Source: Pseudomonadota bacterium
GTDB lineage: Bacteria; Pseudomonadota; Gammaproteobacteria; Steroidobacterales; Steroidobacteraceae
Assembly (NCBI GenBank): GCA_023433515.1
Contig: JAEZCN010000150.1
Location: 1-13,242 of the forward strand
Direction of reading: 5' to 3'
DNA: 13,242 nt
The translations under genes were made by a program, and so were the position numbers. Position 1 is the stretch's first letter. Each line of letters opens with the position of its first letter. The notes beneath the pieces were generated by a model. The model was not told the origin of the DNA. It did no database searches and saw only the letters and a program-made list of their open reading frames with translations. Shown in pieces: positions 1 through 5,995 of the stretch.

Positions 1-123
1 GACGGACTTCACTTGAGTGATGCGGTTCGGCAGCACTTCGATGACGGTTACCGGAACCGTCTCGCCCGCATCCGTGAAGATGCGAGTCATGCCGGCCTTG
101 CGGCCGATAAGAGCAACGCTCAT
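1..123 (-). CDS. rplC: 50S ribosomal protein L3, N-terminal 41 codons (cut by window edge)
   Basis: The reverse strand from 123 downward begins MSVALIGRKAGMTRIFTDAG and continues through ETVPVTVIEVLPNRITQVK. This is the conserved N terminus of bacterial ribosomal protein L3, which binds 23S rRNA near the peptidyl transferase centre and is needed early in 50S assembly. The gene runs off the left edge, so only about a fifth is seen. The ATG at 123-121 is preceded on the minus strand by a GAGAGGAAAG Shine-Dalgarno about 7 nt away, which fixes the start. In most gammaproteobacteria rpsJ lies directly upstream of rplC. Here the upstream 429 bp hold no rpsJ, only a leader, a good promoter and then a divergent peptidase gene, so rplC appears to be the first gene of its transcription unit. 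Confidence 0.93.
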   Translation of the reverse strand, partial: MSVALIGRKAGMTRIFTDAGETVPVTVIEVLPNRITQVKSV

Positions 124-368
124 GACTTTCCTCTCGTTCTTCGCGCACGTCGTCGTGCGCGAAACGCGCACAACTACAATTGGCGTGCGCGGGTAGCTAG
201 TCGTTGGAGGGAGAACACGAGAGCGCGCGGCCATCCACGAACGTGGGGCCGCGAAGCTCGAGTGGTCTTGGGTTAATCGAGTCCCGAAGAACTCTCCCAA
301 CCTCGCCCGATTTCGCTGGAAATCAATCGCTTGGGTACTGTGCACAGGCACGGGACCCCGGCGAAAGG
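124..368 (-). promoter_or_regulatory. Structured 5' leader of the rplC transcript
   Basis: The predicted rplC promoter leaves an untranslated leader of about 245 nt with no credible ORF. It contains two clear hairpins. One at 141-162 has a perfect 9-bp stem (TCGCGCACG pairing with CGTGCGCGA) and a 4-nt loop, and ends 17 nt before the rplC start, just upstream of the Shine-Dalgarno. The other, at 226-253, has stems of 7 and 4 bp separated by a 2-nt bulge, around a GAAC loop. In E. coli the S10 operon has a structured leader through which L4 represses transcription and translation. This leader is in the equivalent place, but I cannot show that it binds L4. Confidence 0.5.
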
Positions 369-374
369 GCGCGC

Positions 375-403
375 AGTATAGGCAGCACCCCTCCGTGCCG
401 CAA
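375..403 (-). promoter_or_regulatory. Sigma70-type promoter for rplC
   Basis: On the minus strand there is a -35 box TTGCGG (398-403) and a -10 box TATACT (375-380) separated by exactly 17 bp. A GC-rich stretch (GCGCGCCC) follows the -10, which resembles the discriminator of stringently controlled ribosomal promoters. Transcription would start near 367 and run left into rplC. This is the best promoter match in the left intergenic region. It supports rplC as the head of its operon. Confidence 0.7.
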
Positions 404-522
404 GCCCGGGTAGTGGCCGCGGGGTCGGGGCTGGCCCAGCGCCTTGAAAGATATCGACTTTATGTCACCCGGCCGGGTCTGCCCGAACACCTCATTTAAA
501 GAGTGGCCCCGGTTGAGGCAGT

Positions 523-549
523 CTGTGCCTGCGGGAACCCGAGGCACAG
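523..549 (+). promoter_or_regulatory. Inverted repeat covering the ribosome binding site of the S9 peptidase gene
   Basis: CTGTGCCT (523-530) and AGGCACAG (542-549) are perfect inverted copies. The bases between add CGGG/CCCG pairing with one bulged G and an AA centre. The 3' arm contains the GAGG Shine-Dalgarno (541-544), 8 nt before the ATG at 553. In RNA the hairpin would hide the ribosome binding site; in DNA the same dyad could be an operator. I could not recognise a regulator that binds it. Confidence 0.5.
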
Positions 550-552
550 GTC

Positions 553-2553
553 ATGCCCATCACGCGATACGCCTTCACCTTGCTGCTGCTTCTGGCGGGC
601 ATGCCGGTGGCTGCGGATCAGGGAAACCCCGGGACACAGGACGACGCGGCCCGGTTCGGTGAGCTCGACCATGCCAGTTCCGCTTCGTTGTCCGCCGATG
701 GCAAGCGCCTGGCATACGTGAGCCCGGACGATGAGGGCGGAGCCACGCTGGTCGTCGTCGACCTGACGACCGGAGTCGAGCGGCACGCCGCGCGTACCGA
801 TGGCAAACCCATGAACATGGTCGGCTGCCAATGGTCCGGCAGCGATCGCCTGGTGTGTTCGCTGTACGGCGTGCAGCGGGTGGATACGGTATTGCTGCCC
901 ATGCTCCGCACGATCGCGCTGGACGCGGACGGCAAGAACCAGCTCTCGCTCGGCGAGAAAGACACGATGAAGCAACTCAGCCGCCGCCCGTTCGACGGTG
1001 AAGTCATCGACTGGCTCAACGGCGAGGACGGCCAGGTCCTGATGGCGCGAACCTACGTGCCGGAGAAAAGCGTCGGCCGGCTCACCGCGCGTCTCCAGGA
1101 CGGACTCGGCGTGGATCGCATCGACACGCGCACGGGCAAGGTCACGCAGATCGAGCGTCCGGGACGGGAAGTCGTCAACTACCTGTCTGACGGTCGCGGC
1201 AAAGTCCGCATCATGACCACGGCGTCGGTGGCCGAATCGGGCTACCTGCGTGGGATCGACACTCACTTCTACCGGCGTGTCGGCGAGCGGGACTGGCGCA
1301 AGCTCGGTTCATACACCGCCGACCGCACCAACGGCGGCCGCGGCTCGGGGATGGTGCCCGTGGGCGTCGACGCCGCCACCAACTCGGTGTACGTGCTGCA
1401 GCCACTGGATGGGCGCTACGCGTTGTATCGCGTCGCGCTCGACGGATCGATGCGCAGCGAACTGGTGTTCGCCTCGCCCGAGGTGGACGTCGACGATGTG
1501 GTCAGGGTGGGCCGCGCGGGCCGCGTCATCGGCGCGCGCTACGTGACCGAGCGCCGCCAGGTGAAGTATTTCGATCCCGAGTACGAAAACATCCACGCGA
1601 TGATCGAGCGCGCCCTGCCCGATCTGCCGCTCATCGATTTCAAGAGCGCGAGCGCCGACGAGCAGATCGTGATCGTGCGCGCGAGCAGCGACGTCGATCC
1701 GGGCAGATGGTACGTGTTCGACCGCAGCCGCAAGGCGCTCGACGAAATCACCGCCTCGAGGCCGGCGCTGAAGGGCAAGAAGCTGTCGCCGGTGAAGGCC
1801 ATCAACTTTCCGGCCGCGGATGGGATCGAGATCCCGGGTTATCTCACGTTGCCGCCGGGCGTGACCGACGCGAAGAACCTGCCCGCGATCGTGATGCCGC
1901 ACGGCGGTCCCGAGGAGCGTTACGAGTGGGGCTTTGACTGGATAGCCCAGTTCTTCGCGCAGCGCGGCTTCGTCGTGCTCCAGCCCAATTTCCGCGGATC
2001 CTCCGGCTACGGCGACGAGTGGTTCCTCAACAATGGATTCCAGAGCTGGAAGGTGTCGGTCGGCGACATCTGCGACGGCGCGCGCTGGCTGGTCGCGCAG
2101 GGCATGGCCGATCCCGACAAGCTCGCGATATTCGGCTGGTCCTACGGCGGTTACGCGGCGCTGCAGGCGAACGTGCTCGACGCGGATCTCTTCAAGGCGG
2201 TGATCGCGGTCGCCCCGGTGACGGACCTCCGGCTGTACCGCAACCAGTCCGCGATCCACGCCAACCGGTTCATCGTCGCGGACATGATCGGCAAGGGCCC
2301 GCACATCGAGGAAGGCTCGCCCGCGCAGCGCGCGAAGTCGTTCAAGGCGCCCGTGCTCATGTTCCACGGCACGAGCGACTTCAACGTGGAAATCGACCAG
2401 TCGCGCCGGATGTACAAGGAGCTGCGTCGCGCGCGGATTCCGAGCGAACTCGTCGTGTACCAGGATCTCCGGCACGATCTGTTCGACGGAACCGCGCGCG
2501 CCGACCTGCTGCGCAAGTCGGAAGCATTCCTGCGCGCGCACCTCGGCATGTAG
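553..2553 (+). CDS. Secreted S9-family prolyl oligopeptidase-like serine peptidase
   Basis: The product is 666 aa. Residues 1 to about 21 form a signal peptide (MPITRYAFTLLLLLAGMPVA, then AD), so the enzyme is probably periplasmic. Residues ~30-400 have the irregular beta-strand pattern of the S9 propeller domain. From ~420 to the end is an alpha/beta hydrolase. It carries the PHGGP oxyanion motif (449-453), the QPNFRGSSGYGD signature of acylaminoacyl-peptidase/DPP-like members, nucleophile Ser530 in GWSYGG, Asp609 in GTSDFNV and His641 in RHDL. The Ser-Asp-His spacing is normal for the family. Such enzymes cleave short peptides, often after Pro or from acylated or dipeptidyl N termini; which applies here cannot be read from sequence. 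The start is supported by GAGG 8 nt upstream and the signal peptide. It stands alone, divergent from rplC and convergent with the porin gene. Confidence 0.92.
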   Translation: MPITRYAFTLLLLLAGMPVAADQGNPGTQDDAARFGELDHASSASLSADGKRLAYVSPDDEGGATLVVVDLTTGVERHAARTDGKPMNMVGCQWSGSDRLVCSLYGVQRVDTVLLPMLRTIALDADGKNQLSLGEKDTMKQLSRRPFDGEVIDWLNGEDGQVLMARTYVPEKSVGRLTARLQDGLGVDRIDTRTGKVTQIERPGREVVNYLSDGRGKVRIMTTASVAESGYLRGIDTHFYRRVGERDWRKLGSYTADRTNGGRGSGMVPVGVDAATNSVYVLQPLDGRYALYRVALDGSMRSELVFASPEVDVDDVVRVGRAGRVIGARYVTERRQVKYFDPEYENIHAMIERALPDLPLIDFKSASADEQIVIVRASSDVDPGRWYVFDRSRKALDEITASRPALKGKKLSPVKAINFPAADGIEIPGYLTLPPGVTDAKNLPAIVMPHGGPEERYEWGFDWIAQFFAQRGFVVLQPNFRGSSGYGDEWFLNNGFQSWKVSVGDICDGARWLVAQGMADPDKLAIFGWSYGGYAALQANVLDADLFKAVIAVAPVTDLRLYRNQSAIHANRFIVADMIGKGPHIEEGSPAQRAKSFKAPVLMFHGTSDFNVEIDQSRRMYKELRRARIPSELVVYQDLRHDLFDGTARADLLRKSEAFLRAHLGM

Positions 2554-2559
2554 CCGGTT

Positions 2560-2647
2560 GGTGCCGGGTGAGAAAATGCTGAGTCAGCGGCTCCGCGCCC
2601 GTCGGCGGGTCGCCAGCGACCGAACCGGCATTTTCTCACCCGGCACC
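2560..2647. repeat. 88-bp element with 20-bp perfect inverted ends between convergent genes
   Basis: The segment at 2560-2579 (starting GGTGCCGGGTGAG) is the exact reverse complement of 2628-2647, giving a 20-bp perfect stem. The 48-nt interior folds into small hairpins of its own: GCGG/CCGC at 2587-2596, CCCG/CGGG at 2598-2609, and GTCGC/GCGAC at 2609-2620, which overlaps the previous one by one base. It starts 6 nt after the peptidase stop and ends 14 nt before the porin stop. It could act as a bidirectional transcription stop or mRNA-stabilising structure. It has no T-tract after the stem, so it is not a classical intrinsic terminator. It may be a dispersed REP- or MITE-like element. Confidence 0.75.
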
Positions 2648-2661
2648 CACGAACCTCTTCC

Positions 2662-3900
2662 TCACCAGAGGTATTCGAGCTGCATCCAGAGCTTCTGCGT
2701 GTTGCGCGCCGCGGCGAGCACGCCCTCGTCGTAGTCGGCCAACTTCAGCATGACGTTCACTTTCTTGTATTTCGCAGCCAGCGAGACGTTGATCTCGCTG
2801 CCGTAATCCGCGCCGATGCGTTCGGCTTCGTAGTCGTGATAACTCAGGACGATGCCGAGCGTATCGAGCCCGCCCGCGGCCTTGAAGTTGGCGCTCAGGT
2901 TCACGTACTTGTCCTCGATTCCGTTCGGCGGCGTCGCGAGGAACTTGTCGGCCCAGCCCTGGAACTTGTGCAACGTTGCGAGCGGAGTCGCGAAGCCCTT
3001 CACCCCGTTGCCTTCCATGTTCTCGATGCCGACCGAGAAGCCGAATTGCCTCACGGTCACGCCGCCTTCGACGTTGTAGTAATCGAGCTCGAAGTCGAGC
3101 GGGTTGTCGGCGTAGTCGGACTGCGTCGCGTACGAGCCCACGTACGTGATCTTCACCTTCTCGCTCGCGGCGAAGTCGCCCGCGAAACGCGCGCCGTAGG
3201 TGTTGGTCGAGTCGCGGACCGCGGCCGGTACGCCCACGATGTTCTCGAAGTCGAGTAGATAGTTGAACGCCGTGATCCTGCCGACCTTCGTCTGGTAGCC
3301 GACGTTGAGCAGCCCGCTGTCGCCTTCGTAATGTCCCTGCGGAGAATCCGGCCCGAAGACCCGATTCACCCGGGTGACGTAGGTGGCGTCGAACACGAGG
3401 TTCTTGATGCTCTTGTTGACGATACGCAGCGCATCGAACGTCTGCTCGTTCTGGCGCCAGCCGACGGGGCCCACGAAGCGTTGATCGTCGAGCGCGAGGC
3501 GCTGGCGCCCGAGCGTGATCGTCGTGCCGGGAAGCGACGTGTTCGTCAGCTGGAAGCGGTTGACTTCGTAGGCTTCCGGATCCGGAACCACCGGGTAAGT
3601 GACCATGGTCGGCACGGTCGGATCCGGTCGGTAGTCGTTGTCGACCGGAACCACCGCTTCGCCTTCGACGAGCAGCGTGGTGTTCCACGCCTTGCCGGTT
3701 TCGAAACCGAGTCGCGCGCGCAGTGTCGTGGCGTGCGCGTCTTCGGCGAGACCATCCTGCTCGACGGTCTCGACGCGCAGTCGTGTGTCGAGGATCAGCT
3801 TCGTGCCACCGAACGCCGACTTCAACGAATCGGTTTCGCCGGCGTGCGTGACGCCAAGACCGGCCGCAAGCAGTGACGTGCACGCGAACAGGGACTTCAT
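2662..3900 (-). CDS. Outer-membrane beta-barrel porin, alginate-export/porin-like
   Basis: The product is 412 aa. It begins with a signal peptide (MKSLFACTSLLAAGLGVTHA) followed by alternating polar/hydrophobic strands rich in Tyr, Phe and Asn. It ends KLWMQLEYLW, a C-terminal aromatic residue typical of the beta-signal recognised by the outer-membrane assembly machinery. Phrases such as TLGRQRLALDDQRFVGPVGW and the closing strand pattern resemble alginate-export-type and OprD-like porins, but substrate specificity cannot be inferred from these. The start has GGGAGG 8 nt upstream. The gene lies downstream of, and on the same strand as, the kinase/phosphatase gene, 306 bp away, and has its own sigma54-type promoter. 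With a nitrate transporter, hemD and nasA nearby, a role as an outer-membrane channel for nitrate or another nitrogen source is a reasonable inference, not a demonstrated one. Confidence 0.82.
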   Translation of the reverse strand: MKSLFACTSLLAAGLGVTHAGETDSLKSAFGGTKLILDTRLRVETVEQDGLAEDAHATTLRARLGFETGKAWNTTLLVEGEAVVPVDNDYRPDPTVPTMVTYPVVPDPEAYEVNRFQLTNTSLPGTTITLGRQRLALDDQRFVGPVGWRQNEQTFDALRIVNKSIKNLVFDATYVTRVNRVFGPDSPQGHYEGDSGLLNVGYQTKVGRITAFNYLLDFENIVGVPAAVRDSTNTYGARFAGDFAASEKVKITYVGSYATQSDYADNPLDFELDYYNVEGGVTVRQFGFSVGIENMEGNGVKGFATPLATLHKFQGWADKFLATPPNGIEDKYVNLSANFKAAGGLDTLGIVLSYHDYEAERIGADYGSEINVSLAAKYKKVNVMLKLADYDEGVLAAARNTQKLWMQLEYLW

Positions 3901-3963
3901 CGGTACTACCTCCCGTGAAAATTAGTTAGGCCGCATCAGCCCCCCGCTGTGCACGCGGAGTAA

Positions 3964-3980
3964 AGCAATCCCTATGCCAG
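3964..3980 (-). promoter_or_regulatory. Sigma54 (RpoN) -24/-12 promoter of the porin gene
   Basis: The minus strand reads CTGGCATAGGGATTGCT. This contains the -24 GG and the -12 GC with exactly 10 nt between them, and fits the pattern YTGGCA-N7-TTGCW. Transcription would start near 3953, giving a 53-nt leader with the GGGAGG ribosome binding site. Sigma54 promoters need an enhancer-binding activator; NtrC-like dyads lie further upstream. No better sigma70 promoter was found in the 306-bp gap. Confidence 0.65.
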
Positions 3981-4029
3981 GCGTTTTTCCGGGGACCTTT
4001 TCGCAGCCGGGCCGCTGTTTTCGGCGTCC

Positions 4030-4056
4030 TGCACCGAAACACGGCGGAGGGGTGCA
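4030..4056. promoter_or_regulatory. NtrC-like half-sites with wide spacing
   Basis: TGCACC (4030-4035) and GGTGCA (4051-4056) are perfect inverted half-sites matching the enterobacterial NtrC pattern TGCACC-N5-GGTGCA. Here the spacing is 15 instead of 5 bp, i.e. one helical turn more. They lie about 77-103 bp upstream of the predicted sigma54 start, a normal place for an enhancer. The odd spacing keeps confidence low; another activator could use the dyad. Confidence 0.35.
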
Positions 4057-4187
4057 CGCGCGCCGTCAATCTTGTGCAGTCCCGCGTCGCCCGGACATGG
4101 CGCGGATCAAATCCTGGGTGAAAGCCGCCGGCAAACGGCGACCCGCGCGATTGGAGCGCACTATCGCGAATTGCCGGATCGGCGCCT

Positions 4188-4204
4188 GGCACCGAGCCGG
4201 TGAA
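4188..4204. promoter_or_regulatory. NtrC-like site with canonical spacing
   Basis: GGCACCGAGCCGGTGAA matches the NtrC pattern TGCACC-N5-GGTGCA at 10 of 12 specified positions with exactly 5 bp between halves. It is about 235-250 bp upstream of the predicted sigma54 start of the porin gene and just beyond the stop codon of the kinase/phosphatase gene. The core CACC/GGTG could also form a short hairpin at the end of that gene. The rest of the 306-bp gap shows no gene. Confidence 0.35.
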
Positions 4205-4206
4205 TC

Positions 4207-5958
4207 TCAGGCCAGGTGGGCGAGTGCCACCAGCAATGCAACGAACAACAGAGCCGAGATGCCCTGCCAGAATCGCAGTGGATTGCGTTCGTACAACGAG
4301 GGCCGTTCGATCGAATGCGGGACGGCGCGCAGCGATCCATGTTCGAGCTCGAAGGCGAACTCGATCGCGTCGGCGAAGCGTTCGCGTGGATCGAGCGCGA
4401 TCGCACGCGCAATCGTGCGCTCGAGCCACGCGGGGAGATCCGGCCGGTACTTCGTCAACGAAGTCGACTTGCCGAGTCGCGGCTGGGCGAACGGTTCGAC
4501 CTCACCATACGGATATGCGCCGCCCGCGAACATGCGGTAGACCGTGACGCCGAGCGCGAAGATGTCGGTGCCTTCGTCGGCCGGCGAGCCGCCGAACAGC
4601 TCCGGCGCCATGTAGCTGCGCGTGCCGGGCACCTCGTGCGTCAGCGCATCCTCGAACTGCCGCAGCCGCGCGACGCCGAGATCGATGAGCTTGAGGCCGC
4701 CGTCCGTCTCGAGCATCACGTTCTCGGGTTTGATGTCGCGATGGATGATGCCGGCGCGGTGCAGCGCCGCGACCGCCTTCGTCAGCTTGAGCGCGATCTC
4801 GAGTCCGGCCGCGAGCGTCACCTGCGGGCGACGCAGGAGCCGCGCCTCGAGCGTCTCTCCGTCATAGAAAGGCAGCACGCCATAAAGACAGGTGCGGCGC
4901 TCGGGCGGCGGCTCGAGCGACTCGGTCACGAAGGGACTGCGCACGTGACTGGCTATCCACATCTCGCGCAGCAGCGCGGTGCGCAGGTGGGAGTCGAGGC
5001 CGGGACGCGCTTTCGGAAACTTGAGGACCACCTCTCTATCGCCGCGCAAGTCGCGCGCGCGGAACACGCGCATGTACTGGCCGTCCGCGAGCATCTCGCC
5101 GAGCGCGTAGTCATCGATGACGGCGCCGATGGTGGGCGGAGTCAGCAGCGGCTGCTCCGCGGCCGCGAGCTCGAGGTCGCCGTACTGCGCGGAGGGTAAT
5201 GCCAGAATGTCGAGCACGAGCGCGGTCGCGTTGTCCGATTCGGTGCTAACGACGGCGCGTTCGACGAGCTCGCGCGCGGTCTCCTGCGGCGCGGCTCTCC
5301 GGGCCAGCAATCCGTGTATCTCGCGATTCGAAAGCGCGCCGTGCACGCCATCGCTGCAGATGAGGTAACGATCGTGCAGGTGCGCGGTTTCCTTGAAATG
5401 ATCGACGCGCAGGCTGTCGAGCGCGCCCACCGCCCGAGTGAGGGCGTGGGTGGTCCCGGGCGCGCCGAGCGTGTGGTCGGTGGTGAGGGACTGCAGCTCG
5501 TTGTCGCGCAGCCGGTAGATGCGCGAATCCCCAACATGGACCAGATGGGTGGTCCTCCCGCACAGGACCAGTGCACTCAAAGTGCAGGCCATGCCGTTGA
5601 GTTCCGGGTCCGATCGCCCCAGCGTATGAATCCACCGATTGACGGAATTCGCGGCCAGCGCGCCGATGCGCGCCACGCCGAGCGTGGGCGGCAATCCCAG
5701 GCAAGCCTCGATGAAGCCCCGGACGGCCATTTCCGCCGCCGTGCGCCCACCCTTGGCCCCTCCCATTCCGTCGGCCAGCGCGGCCACGAGGCCGATAGTT
5801 AGCTCGCGTCGCGGCGGGCCGACATAACACGCCGCGTAGTCCTCGTTCTCCGCCCGTCCACCCTGGTGCGTCGCGTAGCCCACCCCGACGTGCAGGCCGC
5901 CCGCGGCGGTGCCTGGCACGGAAATTCCGGGAGAAGCGCCGTGGTCCGCTACTTGCAT
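4207..5958 (-). CDS. Membrane-anchored PP2C phosphatase-Ser/Thr protein kinase fusion
   Basis: Counted from the ATG at 5958 the product is 583 aa with two enzymes in one chain. Residues ~20-250 are a PP2C-type metal-dependent phosphatase: ENED (D40), ADGMGG (D63), GDSRIYRL (D144), SDG (D203) and SDNA (D242). Residues ~282-545 are a Hanks-type kinase: VLK lysine K313, helix-C E332, HRDIKPEN (D408, N413), DLG in place of DFG (D426) and APEL (E453). The glycine loop is degenerate (LGEMLADGQYMRVF). Residues ~563-583 are a single C-terminal hydrophobic segment, so both domains face the cytoplasm. Genes of this type occur beside nitrate transporters and nitrite reductase in other proteobacteria such as Pseudomonas, which suggests control of nitrate assimilation. 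An upstream ATG at 6036 is possible but would overlap the divergent transporter gene by 41 bp; neither start has a strong ribosome binding site. Confidence 0.88.
   Translation of the reverse strand: MQVADHGASPGISVPGTAAGGLHVGVGYATHQGGRAENEDYAACYVGPPRRELTIGLVAALADGMGGAKGGRTAAEMAVRGFIEACLGLPPTLGVARIGALAANSVNRWIHTLGRSDPELNGMACTLSALVLCGRTTHLVHVGDSRIYRLRDNELQSLTTDHTLGAPGTTHALTRAVGALDSLRVDHFKETAHLHDRYLICSDGVHGALSNREIHGLLARRAAPQETARELVERAVVSTESDNATALVLDILALPSAQYGDLELAAAEQPLLTPPTIGAVIDDYALGEMLADGQYMRVFRARDLRGDREVVLKFPKARPGLDSHLRTALLREMWIASHVRSPFVTESLEPPPERRTCLYGVLPFYDGETLEARLLRRPQVTLAAGLEIALKLTKAVAALHRAGIIHRDIKPENVMLETDGGLKLIDLGVARLRQFEDALTHEVPGTRSYMAPELFGGSPADEGTDIFALGVTVYRMFAGGAYPYGEVEPFAQPRLGKSTSLTKYRPDLPAWLERTIARAIALDPRERFADAIEFAFELEHGSLRAVPHSIERPSLYERNPLRFWQGISALLFVALLVALAHLA
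5913..5928 (+). promoter_or_regulatory. Possible sigma54-type promoter for the nitrate transporter gene
   Basis: CTGGCACGGAAATTCC has a perfect -24 half (CTGGCACGG) and correct spacing, but the -12 half reads TTCC instead of TTGC. The start would fall near 5940, leaving a leader of about 56 nt before the GTG at 5996. It lies inside the 5' coding part of the kinase/phosphatase gene, so the match may be chance. Only 37 bp separate the two divergent start codons, so the transporter promoter must lie in this coding region if the two genes are separately transcribed. Confidence 0.3.
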
Positions 5959-5995
5959 GTTGTCCGGGACTTGAATCGCATCGACGAGGGGTGAC

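Noticed and set aside
338..347. CTGTGCACAG palindrome as a LexA box
   Set aside because: The known LexA pattern needs CTGT-N8-ACAG; here the halves are only 2 bp apart, and the position is within the rplC leader.
1309..2541. 410-codon open frame antisense to the S9 peptidase
   Set aside because: It mirrors the high-GC codon pattern of the peptidase, whose catalytic motifs and signal peptide are clear; the antisense translation has Arg/His/Ala-rich, low-information content.
2560..2647. Classical rho-independent terminator
   Set aside because: The stem is strong but no T-tract follows on either strand, so it is recorded as an inverted-repeat element instead.
2636..3883. Long alternative frame on the same strand as the porin
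   Set aside because: It is Arg-rich with no signal peptide or motif, and the porin frame has a signal peptide, ribosome binding site and C-terminal aromatic residue.
5959..5995. Sigma70 promoters within the 37-bp gap between the divergent start codons
   Set aside because: The best minus-strand candidate (TTGACC, 17 bp, TGCGAT) has a poor -10 and would leave almost no leader; no acceptable plus-strand pair was found.
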